A DNA stretch of 64,000 nucleotides, from NCBI RefSeq assembly GCF_023272795.1, contig NZ_CP096829.1, forward strand, positions 5,146,001-5,210,000, given 5' to 3'. The position numbers were made by a program, and so were the translations under genes. Shown here piece by piece: positions 50,106 to 59,157 of the stretch; position 1 is the first letter of the stretch; every line of letters starts with the position of its first letter. The notes under the pieces were generated by a model. It was not told the DNA's origin. It saw only the letters and a program-made list of their open reading frames with translations, and did not search any database. This DNA comes from Flavobacterium humidisoli (GTDB taxonomy: Bacteria; Bacteroidota; Bacteroidia; Flavobacteriales; Flavobacteriaceae).

Positions 50106-50564
50106 CTATAGATTTATATCGTTATAATAAATTAAAAACCATTTATTATTAATCAGTTTAAATTGTCTTTCAACTTCAAAACCACTATTCGGAATCCAAA
50201 ATCTTTCAGTGATTAAAGTATCTGTTTTTACTAGCGAATGCTGGTATTCTTCAATTTCTGTTTTTTCAGCAACAGGAATTACTTGAAACTGCCAATTCTT
50301 TTTTGTCCAATTGTATTGCTCAAAACCAGAAACATGTTTTCCCTCTATCGGAAAATCAACTCTTGAAACTTGAAAAATTGAATCAGAATGGAATTTTTTA
50401 TTGAACTCGTCAAAATTCTCTGGAAGTTCTTTTTTTATAGGTTTGGCAATGCTATCACTTTTAACAGCAATTTTAGAGTTTGATTTCGCTTCTTCTTTTA
50501 CTTTATTACAATTTACAGCAATAAAAGCGAAAGCCAAAACAGGCAAAATAGTTAAAACTTTCAT
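50106..50564 (-). CDS. DUF4348-like lipoprotein
   Basis: A 152-aa protein with a lipoprotein signal (LAFAFIAVNC, lipidated Cys19). After a Lys/Ser-rich linker comes a domain resembling DUF4348: FDEFNKKFHSDSIFQVSRVDFPIEG, FEQYNWTKKNWQF, and RQFKLINNKWFLIYYND. Such proteins are predicted to fold like SnoaL/NTF2. Function unknown. It lies 12 bp behind the antiporter gene and 2 bp before the VOC gene. Confidence 0.8.
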   Translation of the reverse strand: MKVLTILPVLAFAFIAVNCNKVKEEAKSNSKIAVKSDSIAKPIKKELPENFDEFNKKFHSDSIFQVSRVDFPIEGKHVSGFEQYNWTKKNWQFQVIPVAEKTEIEEYQHSLVKTDTLITERFWIPNSGFEVERQFKLINNKWFLIYYNDINL

Positions 50565-50576
50565 TAAGATTAGATT

Positions 50577-52724
50577 TTAGCTTTTCTTCAAAATACTTCC
50601 CAAACCACGTCCGATTTGTTCTATTGCTTCGATACCTTTTGCCAAAGGCGATGCGGTAAAATCTTCATAAGCATCCATCGCACTTTCTTTTCTATCGTCT
50701 TGCGGATAAACAAGCATTACATTATTGCTGTCGAAATATTTTTCAAACTTCGTTGGCAATTTATCAAAAATAGATTGATATGAAACAGAACCTTTTCGAG
50801 ATAAATTGACAACAACCAAATCGGTTGGTTTTATTTCACCAGAAATGCTTTCAAAATCTTCCCAATCCGAAACATTTTTAAAACCAAATTTGCTGTTCAA
50901 TTTTAAATTAGAAGCAATTTGCTGAATAGCCTGATAGGTCCTTTCCTCGCCGTAAATCACAATCGGAATGCTTAATTCTTGCGCCAAACGGCTCACTTTC
51001 TGCATTAGCAAATGAAAACCAATTCCTCTTTCTGAAAATGGAGGGCAAATAAAAACCAGTCTTTTTTCTTCAATAAAATTCTTTTGAAACCTGCAGATAA
51101 ATAAAGTCTTATCTACATTATTAATAATCGAATCTACATTTTCTCCAAAGATTTTATCAATAAAACCAGTCTTCCTTGGCCAGCCCACAATCACGATATC
51201 CGACATGATTTCTTTAGAAGTTCTTGCAATTCCGCTCGCAGGATTGTGATCTATTCTGGCAATAGTATTAATTTTCACTTCTGAAGCCGATCCTTGAATT
51301 ACAAATTTGTCGGCTGCTTTTCTGTATTTTAAAATGTTCTTTTCCGCCTGATTATTGTTTGGAACAATTGTCAATAAAGTAACCGGATTTGATGATTTTT
51401 TATCTTTGATCAAAAGCGCAAAATCCAATAAACTTGCCGCAGCAGACGATTTTGCTAACGGAATCAAAATATGTTCATCTAATATTTGATCTCTATCTGT
51501 ATCCTCATGTGAAATCTCCTCTTCGCAAATGGCAATTTTTTTCGCAGCTTTTTCGGTTGCAAAAGATGCTACAATACACGTAATCAGAATTAGAATAATA
51601 GTTCCATTTAAGATATTTTCATCTAATATTTTTGCTTTAAACCCAACCAAAATTACAGCCAGAGTTGCCGCCGCATGCGCACTGCTCAATCCAAAAATAA
51701 GCTGTCTTTCTGTTCTGGTATATTTAAAAACAATTTGAGTAAAAAACGCTGCAATCCATTTTCCAAATATCGCAACGACACTTAAAGTTCCTGCCACGAT
51801 TAACGCCGTTGGTCCGCTTAAAATAACGCTAACATCGACTAGCATTCCAACAGAAATCAAGAAAAACGGAATAAATAACGAATTCCCCATAAATTCAATT
51901 CTATTCATCAAAGCCGAAGAATGCGGAATCAGAGGATTCAAAGCCAAACCTGCCACGAAAGCTCCAATAATTGGCTCTACTCCTGCTACTTCAGCCAAAA
52001 AAGCTGCAAAGAAAACTACAGAAAGAACAAAAATATAATGGGCGTGTTTTTCACTTTCTAACTTCTTAAAAAACCATTTTGCTACACGAGGGATAATCAA
52101 AAACATTATAGCAGAAAAAATCGCCAATGAAATGATCAATTTAACCCAAAATGCCTGATTTAGATTTCCTTGACTGCTCCCCATAATTACTGCCAGAATA
52201 ATCAAAACGGCAGTATCGGTCAAAATAGTTCCTCCAACCGTAATGGCAACAGCTTGATTTTTAGCAATTCCTAATTTACTCACAATCGGATACGCGACCA
52301 AAGTGTGTGTAGCAAACATACTTGCCGTTAAGAAACTCGCATTAAAATCATATTTCAACAAATAAAAACAAACAGGAAATCCTATTGAAAGCGGAAGAAT
52401 AAATGTAAAAAAACCAAAAAGCAAACTCTTATTTCTATTGGCTTTAAACTCGTTCATATCCAATTCTAAACCCGCAATAAACATGATATACAAAAGCCCG
52501 ATGGTCGAAAATAAATCTACTGCGGAGTTTTTAGCGAGGATATTTAATCCGTGCGGACCAATGATAACCCCAGAAATAATAAGTCCGATAATTCCAGGAA
52601 TATTTATTTTTTTTAATAAAATTGGACAAAGCAGGATGATAAATAGTATCAATGAAAAAATCAATACTGGATTGCTTAGCGGTAATTCGAATTCTTGTAA
52701 TAGATGTCTGAAAAATTCTATCAT
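50577..52724 (-). CDS. CPA2-family Na+/H+ (or K+/H+) antiporter with C-terminal USP-like domain
   Basis: A 715-aa inner-membrane antiporter. About 12 helices fill residues 1-390, with FIAGLELDMNEFKANR near residue 85, the TLVAYPIVSKLG segment, GGTILTDTAVLIILA with the ion-binding Thr-Asp pair, and GAFVAGLALNPLIPHSSALMNRI. No RCK/TrkA-N domain is present; instead residues about 415-715 contain a universal-stress-like cytosolic part (HILIPLAKSSAAASLLDFAL). It may balance cytoplasmic pH or cations. It is divergent from sdaA and heads a three-gene run. Confidence 0.92.
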   Translation of the reverse strand: MIEFFRHLLQEFELPLSNPVLIFSLILFIILLCPILLKKINIPGIIGLIISGVIIGPHGLNILAKNSAVDLFSTIGLLYIMFIAGLELDMNEFKANRNKSLLFGFFTFILPLSIGFPVCFYLLKYDFNASFLTASMFATHTLVAYPIVSKLGIAKNQAVAITVGGTILTDTAVLIILAVIMGSSQGNLNQAFWVKLIISLAIFSAIMFLIIPRVAKWFFKKLESEKHAHYIFVLSVVFFAAFLAEVAGVEPIIGAFVAGLALNPLIPHSSALMNRIEFMGNSLFIPFFLISVGMLVDVSVILSGPTALIVAGTLSVVAIFGKWIAAFFTQIVFKYTRTERQLIFGLSSAHAAATLAVILVGFKAKILDENILNGTIILILITCIVASFATEKAAKKIAICEEEISHEDTDRDQILDEHILIPLAKSSAAASLLDFALLIKDKKSSNPVTLLTIVPNNNQAEKNILKYRKAADKFVIQGSASEVKINTIARIDHNPASGIARTSKEIMSDIVIVGWPRKTGFIDKIFGENVDSIINNVDKTLFICRFQKNFIEEKRLVFICPPFSERGIGFHLLMQKVSRLAQELSIPIVIYGEERTYQAIQQIASNLKLNSKFGFKNVSDWEDFESISGEIKPTDLVVVNLSRKGSVSYQSIFDKLPTKFEKYFDSNNVMLVYPQDDRKESAMDAYEDFTASPLAKGIEAIEQIGRGLGSILKKS

Positions 52725-53016
52725 ATGGTAACTTTATCTTCTTGTGGCATTATTATTTGTAAAAAGACGTTTTCAGAATTAAAACAAAATCCATGAAGTA
52801 TTAATAATAAAGAATCGAGTAATGTAACTCGTTCTTGTACAAAAATACCGAAAAAACACGAACTTTTTACGGAAACTGCATATTAAGGTTTTAAATTTAT
52901 TTCGTTGCCGAATTATTAAATTTTAATATTTTTTTTAACAAATACGCAAGATTAACATTAAAAAATAAATCATCGTTGCATTATTCGATTATCTTTGTCT
53001 TAACAAAAAATGAACA
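52725..53016 (+). promoter_or_regulatory. Divergent control region of the antiporter and sdaA genes
   Basis: A gene-free gap. TATCTTTG (52990-52997), 19 bp before the sdaA ATG, fits the -7 consensus TAnnTTTG, but the nearest TTG upstream (52976) is too close, so the call is weak. Nothing else is evident. Confidence 0.35.
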
Positions 53017-54444
53017 ATGGAAGAATGTATCTCTGTTTTTGATATGCTTAAAATTGGCGTTGGCCCTTCAAGCTCACACACTTTAGGTCCTTGGCGCGCT
53101 GCTGAACGCTTTCTAGAAGAACTGAAAGAAGAAGCAATTTTAGACGATATTACAAGGGTAAAAGTCGATTTATATGGCTCGCTTTCTTTAACTGGGAAAG
53201 GCCACGCAACAGATCTTGCGGTAATGCTAGGATTAAGCGGACAAGATCCTGAATATATTCCTGTTGAGGATATTGCAGGAATTATAAAAAAAATCGAAAC
53301 CACAAATGAAATCAATTTGGGCAACCAAAAAGTGATTGCGTTCTTTTTTCTTCAAGACATTGTTTTCAACAAAGACTTTCTTCCGTTTCACGCAAACGGA
53401 CTGAAATTTACGGCATACAAGTCTGATGATTCTGAATACGAATCGACTTTTTATTCTATCGGTGGTGGATTTGTGGTAAAAGAAGAACGTACCAATGCCA
53501 AACTGAAAGAAGTTATAAAATGCGCATTTCCTTACCCAATTCAGAACGCTGCTGAATTATTGAATTACACCATTACTGAAAACAAATCGATTTCTGAAAT
53601 TGTATACGAAAATGAAATTTCGATGCGTCCAGAAGCCGAAGTGAATTCGGAATTAATGCGTATTTGGAATACGATGCTGGAATGTATGTACATTGGCTGT
53701 CATTCTGAAGGAATTCTTCCTGGCGGACTTCATGTTCGAAGAAGAGCTTTTGACATGCACCAAAACTTAATTGGATTATCTAATTACACTGACCCGCAAA
53801 GCTGGTTGGAAGAAATTAGAAAAACTGAAGTTAAATTTCGCCAGATCCTAAAATGGGTGAGCTGTTTTGCACTTGCCGTTAATGAAGTAAACGCTTCTTT
53901 AGGCCGCGTGGTTACGGCTCCTACCAACGGAAGTTCGGGTGTAATTCCTGCTGTTTTAATGTATTACATGGTAATTGAAAACCATAATGCAGGCGAAAAA
54001 GAAATCAAACAATTTTTGATGGTGGCCGGTGAAATTGGAAGTATCTTTAAAAAAGGTTCTACCATTTCCGCAGCAATGGGCGGATGTCAAGCTGAGATTG
54101 GCGTTTCGTCTTCAATGGCCGCAGCTGCTCTTTGCGAATTAATGGGCGGAACTCCCGCTCAAGTTCTTATGGCCGCTGAAATTGCCATGGAACATCACTT
54201 AGGTTTAACCTGCGACCCTATTGGCGGTTTAGTTCAGATTCCATGTATCGAAAGAAACACAATGGGGGCTATTAAAGCAATAAACGCTGCTGAATTAGCT
54301 TTAGAAACCGATTCTAAAAATGCTAAAGTTCCATTAGACAAAGTGATTAACACCATGTGGGAAACAGCAAAAGATATGAATTCAAAATACAAAGAAACTT
54401 CTGAGGGAGGTCTTGCAATTGCTGTAAACATGGCTGATTGTTAA
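53017..54444 (+). CDS. sdaA: L-serine ammonia-lyase, iron-sulfur-dependent
   Basis: A 475-aa single-chain L-serine dehydratase that forms pyruvate and ammonia. The N-terminal beta domain has [20 protein letters not shown], and the catalytic alpha domain has [18 protein letters not shown], the [13 protein letters not shown] stretch and the Fe-S cysteines in [17 protein letters not shown] and PCIERN. The length and domain order match the beta-alpha fused type of E. coli SdaA. The gene is divergent from the antiporter; a 240-bp gap with no supported gene follows. Confidence 0.96.
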   Translation: MEECISVFDMLKIGVGPSSSHTLGPWRAAERFLEELKEEAILDDITRVKVDLYGSLSLTGKGHATDLAVMLGLSGQDPEYIPVEDIAGIIKKIETTNEINLGNQKVIAFFFLQDIVFNKDFLPFHANGLKFTAYKSDDSEYESTFYSIGGGFVVKEERTNAKLKEVIKCAFPYPIQNAAELLNYTITENKSISEIVYENEISMRPEAEVNSELMRIWNTMLECMYIGCHSEGILPGGLHVRRRAFDMHQNLIGLSNYTDPQSWLEEIRKTEVKFRQILKWVSCFALAVNEVNASLGRVVTAPTNGSSGVIPAVLMYYMVIENHNAGEKEIKQFLMVAGEIGSIFKKGSTISAAMGGCQAEIGVSSSMAAAALCELMGGTPAQVLMAAEIAMEHHLGLTCDPIGGLVQIPCIERNTMGAIKAINAAELALETDSKNAKVPLDKVINTMWETAKDMNSKYKETSEGGLAIAVNMADC

Positions 54445-54684
54445 AACTTAAAATAACTATTGCCAGATATTAAAGTTTTTAGATTGATAAAAATCCTTCT
54501 TAAACCTTTAATCTCTGGCAAAAAATCTCATAAATTACTACACAATTACTCTATTGTAATGGAAAACACTCAATTTCTATTAGAATTTAAAGACCGAAAA
54601 CCATTTTCTCTCGAAATATTCTATAATTGCTAATTCCCTTTTTACAATTATTCAATACTTTTACAACATCAAAAAAACATTAAA

Positions 54685-55503
54685 ATGTCAGTAGCAAAAA
54701 AAGATTATAAAAGAATCACAACAAAGTCATTAATTGAAATGAAAAGCAACGGAGAGAAAATCTCTATGCTTACTGCGTATGATTATACAATGGCAAAAAT
54801 TGTTGATACAGCTGGTATCGATGTAATTTTAGTTGGTGATTCGGCATCAAATGTAATGGCTGGTCACGAAACAACCTTGCCAATTACTTTAGATCAAATG
54901 ATATATCATGCTTCTTCTGTAGTTCGCGCTGTAGAAAGAGGTTTAGTTGTAGTTGACTTGCCTTTTGGAAGTTACCAATCTGACCCAAAAGAAGCCTTAC
55001 GTTCTTCTATCAGAATTATGAAAGAAAGTGGCGCTCATGCTGTAAAATTAGAAGGGGGAAAAGAAATTAAAGAATCCATTAAAAAAATATTACACGCTGG
55101 TATTCCTGTAATGGGGCACTTAGGTTTAACACCTCAATCTATCTACAAATTTGGAACTTACAGTGTTCGCGCAAAAGAAGAAGAAGAAGCTGAAAAACTT
55201 ATTGAAGATGCCAAAATGCTTGAAAAAGTGGGATGTTTTGCTGTTGTTTTAGAAAAAATACCGGCAGAACTGGCTAAAAAAGTGGCCGAAAGCATTTCTA
55301 TTCCAGTAATCGGAATTGGAGCTGGAGGCGGTGTTGACGGTCAGGTTTTAGTAATTCACGATATGTTGGGAATGAACAATGAATTCAGTCCTCGTTTCTT
55401 ACGTCGTTACTTAAATCTTTACGACGAAATGACCAAAGCAATTGGCCAATATGCTGCAGATGTGAAGGCTAGCGATTTTCCGAACGAAAAGGAACAATAC
55501 TAA
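54685..55503 (+). CDS. panB: 3-methyl-2-oxobutanoate hydroxymethyltransferase
   Basis: A 272-aa enzyme that makes ketopantoate, the first step of pantothenate synthesis. Family landmarks are [38 protein letters not shown] with the metal Asp, [14 protein letters not shown] and GHLGLTPQS, then [15 protein letters not shown] and HDMLGM near the C-terminus. The length is typical. No other pan gene is adjacent. It is followed by an inverted-repeat-bracketed IVP gene. Confidence 0.97.
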   Translation: MSVAKKDYKRITTKSLIEMKSNGEKISMLTAYDYTMAKIVDTAGIDVILVGDSASNVMAGHETTLPITLDQMIYHASSVVRAVERGLVVVDLPFGSYQSDPKEALRSSIRIMKESGAHAVKLEGGKEIKESIKKILHAGIPVMGHLGLTPQSIYKFGTYSVRAKEEEEAEKLIEDAKMLEKVGCFAVVLEKIPAELAKKVAESISIPVIGIGAGGGVDGQVLVIHDMLGMNNEFSPRFLRRYLNLYDEMTKAIGQYAADVKASDFPNEKEQY

Positions 55504-55532
55504 GTCCAGACTGGCTTAGATTTTAGACATAT

Positions 55533-56022
55533 TTAGACTTCTTAGACCTGTGCTTAAATTTATTTAATCGCTAAAACTCTGAGAAGTCTAATTTTTAAAA
55601 TTTAAGCTCTTAATTAAAATTATTAACTAAATTAAGACATGCATCAATTTAAAGAGCTTTTGATTTGGAAAAAGAGCAGATCATTTTGTTCTAAAATTTA
55701 TTCTATAACAGCCACATTTCCTAGTGAAGAAAAATTTGGAATAATTAATCAACTAAGAAGAGCTGCAGTATCAATTCCTTCTAATATTGCAGAGGGTTCT
55801 TCAAGAAATTCAAATAAAGATTTTGCTCGATTTTTAGAAATTGCTATTGGATCAGCATATGAAGTCGAAACACAACTTTTAATTTCATCTGATTTAGGAT
55901 TTATAAATGAAGAAAATACATCTGAATTAATTGATTTATTGGAAGAAATCACTAAAATGACATCCCGATTTAGAGCTACATTATTATAAAATAAAAAATA
56001 TAAGACAACATCTAAGAAGTCT
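55533..56022. repeat. 14-bp inverted repeats flanking the IVP gene
   Basis: TTAGACTTCTTAGA (55533-55546) is the exact reverse complement of 56009-56022. Related GAAGTCTAA copies lie at 55583-55591 and 56045-56052. The bracketed unit of 490 bp holds only the four-helix IVP gene. Confidence 0.8.
55639..55989 (+). CDS. Four-helix bundle protein (23S rRNA intervening-sequence type, TIGR02436)
   Basis: A 116-aa all-helical protein. The family signature is nearly textbook: FKELLIWKKSRSFCSKIYSI, FPSEEKFGIINQLRRAAVSIPSNIAEGSSR, FARFLEIAIGSAYEVETQLLI and a final helix LLEEITKMTSRFRATL. The family was first seen in insertions within 23S rRNA genes of Leptospira, but many copies, as here, are free-standing between other genes. 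Function is unknown; a DNA or RNA binding pentamer has been reported for a relative. It is bracketed by 14-bp inverted repeats, which suggests that it moves as a cassette. Confidence 0.93.
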   Translation: MHQFKELLIWKKSRSFCSKIYSITATFPSEEKFGIINQLRRAAVSIPSNIAEGSSRNSNKDFARFLEIAIGSAYEVETQLLISSDLGFINEENTSELIDLLEEITKMTSRFRATLL

Positions 56023-56053
56023 AAGCATGTCTAACAATCTAAGTAAGTCTAAT

Positions 56054-56743
56054 ATGAAAATCATTTCAGACAAAAACAATCTCCAAATTCTTCACGAAGA
56101 CAACCATATTATTGTGGTTAACAAACGTGTGGGTGATATTGTGCAAGGTGATAAAACGGGCGACAAACCTTTGTCTGATGTTGTGAAAGAATATATTAAA
56201 GCCAAATACAACAAACCAGGAGATGTTTTCTTGGGTGTTATTCATCGTCTAGACAGACCTACAACTGGAATTGTTGTTTTTGCTAGAACTAGCAAAGCTT
56301 TATCGCGTATGAATGAATTGTTCAGTAATCGCGAAACCCAAAAAACATATTGGGCTGTTGTTAAGAATAAACCAAAAGAAGCAAAAGCAAAATTGGTTCA
56401 TTATTTAAAAAGGAACGAAAAAAACAACACTTCAAAAGCGCATTTAAAAGAAGTCCCAGATAGTAAATTGGCTAGTTTAGATTACATTATAATAAAAGAA
56501 CTCCAAAATTATACCGCTCTGGAAATCAATTTGCATACGGGTCGTCATCATCAAATTCGCGCACAATTAAGTGCAATCGGATCACCAATTAAAGGAGATT
56601 TAAAATATGGCGCAGATCGAAGCAATCCCGATGGAGGAATCCATCTTCATGCGCGAAAACTAACTTTTGTTCATCCTGTTTCAAAAGAGAACATCACAAT
56701 TATTGCTCCTACTCCAGACGATCCTATTTGGAATGCTGTATGA
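56054..56743 (+). CDS. RluA-family pseudouridine synthase
   Basis: A 229-aa RNA pseudouridine synthase with the catalytic Asp in HRLDRPTTG near residue 67 and further landmarks ILHEDNHIIVVNKRVGDIVQ, LHTGRHHQIRAQLSAIGSPI, and GGIHLHARKLTFVHP. I chose ATG 56054 (MKIISDKNNLQILHEDNH) because an in-frame start at 56027 lies inside the repeat sequence. No S4 domain is present, so it is of the short RluA/RluC-like type without exact target assignment. Confidence 0.94.
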   Translation: MKIISDKNNLQILHEDNHIIVVNKRVGDIVQGDKTGDKPLSDVVKEYIKAKYNKPGDVFLGVIHRLDRPTTGIVVFARTSKALSRMNELFSNRETQKTYWAVVKNKPKEAKAKLVHYLKRNEKNNTSKAHLKEVPDSKLASLDYIIIKELQNYTALEINLHTGRHHQIRAQLSAIGSPIKGDLKYGADRSNPDGGIHLHARKLTFVHPVSKENITIIAPTPDDPIWNAV

Positions 56744-56819
56744 TTTTATGATTTAATTGTTAATTTTTTAAATTTTATCGATTAACTTGCATAGAGAAAA
56801 AACAAGCAAATCGAAAAAA

Positions 56820-58148
56820 ATGGACTTTAAAAGCGACATCGGATATCGAAAGGAAACTCTAAAAAAGTTATTGTATAATATTCAAAAAAGCGAAGATTTA
56901 ATTGCAAAAGCTTTATATGATGACTTTAAAAAACCAGAGTTCGAAGCTGTTTTAACCGAAACTAATTACGTTATTTCGGAACTTAAGGATACAATTAAAA
57001 ACCTGAACAAATGGGCAAAACCAAAACGTGTTTTTCCTTCTCTGCTTAATTTTCCCTCTTCCGATTATGTTTACAAAGAACCTTATGGAGATGTATTAAT
57101 TATTGCTCCTTGGAACTATCCTTTTCAGCTTGCTTTATGTCCTCTCGTGGCTGCAGTTGCAGCAGGAAATAGAGTCGTTCTAAAACCATCTGAACTTACA
57201 CCTCATACATCTGCCATAATTGCAAAAATTATAGAAAAAACATTTCACGTTAATCACGTAGAAGTTTTTGAAGGTGGTGTTGATGTTTCTAATAAATTAT
57301 TGGCGCAACGCTGGGATTATATATTTTTTACAGGAAGCGTTGCTGTTGGTAAAATTATTGCCAAAGCGGCAGCAGAAAATTTAACCCCCGTAACTCTTGA
57401 ACTAGGCGGAAAAAATCCTTGTATTATTGATGAAACAGCTAATTTAAAACTGGCAGCCAAACGAATTGTCTGGGGAAAATTTATCAATGCAGGACAAACT
57501 TGCATTGCACCCGACTATATTCTAATTCAGAAAAACATGAAAGTCAATTTCATTTCTTATATGATTGAAGAAATTATAAAAGCCTATGGAAAGAAAATTG
57601 ACAAATCTCCTGATTTTGCACGAATTATAAATACAAAAAACTGGTATCGATTGACTAATATGATTCAAGATGAGCACATCTTGTTTGGTGGAGAAAGCAA
57701 TGCTAGCCAACTTTATATTGCGCCTACTCTTCTTGAGGAACCAGATTTAGAGAGCGCCGTCATGAAAGAGGAGATCTTTGGTCCTATTTTACCAATTCTT
57801 GTTTACGAAAATGAAAAAGACATCGAAAATGTTGTGAGCCGTTATGAGAAACCTCTTTCATTTTACATTTTTAGCGAAAATAATTCATTTGCAAAGAAAT
57901 TAATTTCAAAATACTCTTTCGGAGGCGGATGCATCAACGATACAGTTATTCATTTTTCTAACAATAGACTGCCTTTTGGCGGTGTCGGATATAGCGGAAT
58001 TGGTGCTTATCATGGTAAACGAAGCTTCGACACATTTTCTCACCATAAAGCAATTGTCAAAAAAGGAAATTGGCTTGATTTGCCTATGCGCTACGCCCCT
58101 TACAAAGACAAATTGGGACCTATAAAACGAATTTTAGACTGGTTATAA
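56820..58148 (+). CDS. Aldehyde dehydrogenase (fatty-aldehyde type, NAD(P)-dependent)
   Basis: A 442-aa class 3-like aldehyde dehydrogenase that oxidises aldehydes to acids. The start at ATG 56820 (MDFKSDIGYRKETLKKLL) is preferred, but a TTG at 56787 would give the 453 aa more usual for the class. Landmarks are VLIIAPWNYPFQLALCPLVAA, FFTGSVAVGK, the catalytic Glu in TLELGGKNP near residue 195 and the nucleophile Cys in NAGQTCIAPDY near residue 227, and EEIFGPILPI. The C-terminus has no hydrophobic anchor. It lies 76 bp behind the pseudouridine synthase. Confidence 0.93.
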   Translation: MDFKSDIGYRKETLKKLLYNIQKSEDLIAKALYDDFKKPEFEAVLTETNYVISELKDTIKNLNKWAKPKRVFPSLLNFPSSDYVYKEPYGDVLIIAPWNYPFQLALCPLVAAVAAGNRVVLKPSELTPHTSAIIAKIIEKTFHVNHVEVFEGGVDVSNKLLAQRWDYIFFTGSVAVGKIIAKAAAENLTPVTLELGGKNPCIIDETANLKLAAKRIVWGKFINAGQTCIAPDYILIQKNMKVNFISYMIEEIIKAYGKKIDKSPDFARIINTKNWYRLTNMIQDEHILFGGESNASQLYIAPTLLEEPDLESAVMKEEIFGPILPILVYENEKDIENVVSRYEKPLSFYIFSENNSFAKKLISKYSFGGGCINDTVIHFSNNRLPFGGVGYSGIGAYHGKRSFDTFSHHKAIVKKGNWLDLPMRYAPYKDKLGPIKRILDWL

Positions 58149-58269
58149 TAGCGGTTAAAAACATTTCGGAATGTTTTCTAGATTTTTATACAGAATTGAT
58201 TAAAAATATTATATTTACGTCAAGATACCTTTCAAATATTACAAGTCTATAAAACAATCTTACACAAAA

Positions 58270-59067
58270 ATGAAATCTACACTTAACCAAATTGAGGACA
58301 TTAAAAAAAATGGCTTTTCCCTTGATTTTGCTACAGTTTTTAATCACGCTTTCGAAAATTACAAAAAAATAGCGCTTTATTCAGGACTTATCATCCTAGT
58401 TTTTTCGATTATTGCAGCCGTCGCTTTTATGGGTATAATGTTTGCCTATTTTGGAGCCGAGGCAATGACAAAAGATTTCATTGAAAATTTTGAGAATCAA
58501 CAATTCACTTCAATTCAACTCGTAATTCAAACTGTTGCTGTTTCTATGGTTGCAGGAATTACTGCTCCTTTTGGCGCTGGTTTTCTAAAAATGGCCGACT
58601 CTGCAGATAAAGATATTGAGTTTAATGTTTCAACTATTTTCACTTATTACAAAGCACCTTATTTTGCACAAATTTTTGTTGCTGCATTTATTCCGGCAAT
58701 TTTAGGAACTGCGATTGCTAATTTAATCGAAAGCTCAGGAATTGTATTTGTTGGAAATATTATTTCGTTTATGGTTTCTTACTTTATGTACCTTTCCATT
58801 CCATTAATTGTTTTTGGAAACCTTAAAGCTATGGATGCTATAAAGTCTAGCATCATTATCGTTACAAAAAATCCGCTTAACATATTTGCTTTTTTTATTA
58901 TAGGTTTCCTTGGTTCAATGGTTGGTTTTATTGGCTGTTGCGTCGGAATAATATTTACGGTTGTTTTTAACAGCTCTATGATTTATGCGACTTATTTCGC
59001 CATTTTCGGAACACAATCTGAAGAAGAAGATTCAATTGATTCAATCGGAAAATACAATGTAGATTAA
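58270..59067 (+). CDS. Polytopic membrane protein of unknown function
   Basis: A 265-aa protein with an N-terminal cytoplasmic stretch (FDFATVF-like LDFATVFNHAFENYKKIAL) and about six helices (about residues 38-62, 90-112, 140-160, 165-190, 205-228 and 232-252). The overall design resembles the DUF975/DUF4013-type membrane proteins in which a helix pair follows a short amphipathic start; I cannot name a family for certain. It precedes the large hybrid kinase by 90 bp on the same strand and may be cotranscribed. Confidence 0.75.
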   Translation: MKSTLNQIEDIKKNGFSLDFATVFNHAFENYKKIALYSGLIILVFSIIAAVAFMGIMFAYFGAEAMTKDFIENFENQQFTSIQLVIQTVAVSMVAGITAPFGAGFLKMADSADKDIEFNVSTIFTYYKAPYFAQIFVAAFIPAILGTAIANLIESSGIVFVGNIISFMVSYFMYLSIPLIVFGNLKAMDAIKSSIIIVTKNPLNIFAFFIIGFLGSMVGFIGCCVGIIFTVVFNSSMIYATYFAIFGTQSEEEDSIDSIGKYNVD

Positions 59068-59157
59068 AACCGAAAATTCTTATTTACCGAGAACTTAACC
59101 ACTTCTTTTTAAGAATTTTCAAAAGGCTATTTACTAAACCAACATACCCCAAATTCT

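Noticed and set aside
54559-54633. 24-codon frame between sdaA and panB ending in Cys
   Set aside because: It has a single Cys, no promoter or leader-like context and no coding signal beyond being open; I do not support it as a gene.
55639-55989. A 23S rRNA gene around the IVP-type gene
   Set aside because: The family name suggests rRNA context, but flanking DNA is panB on one side and a pseudouridine synthase gene on the other; no rRNA sequence is visible.
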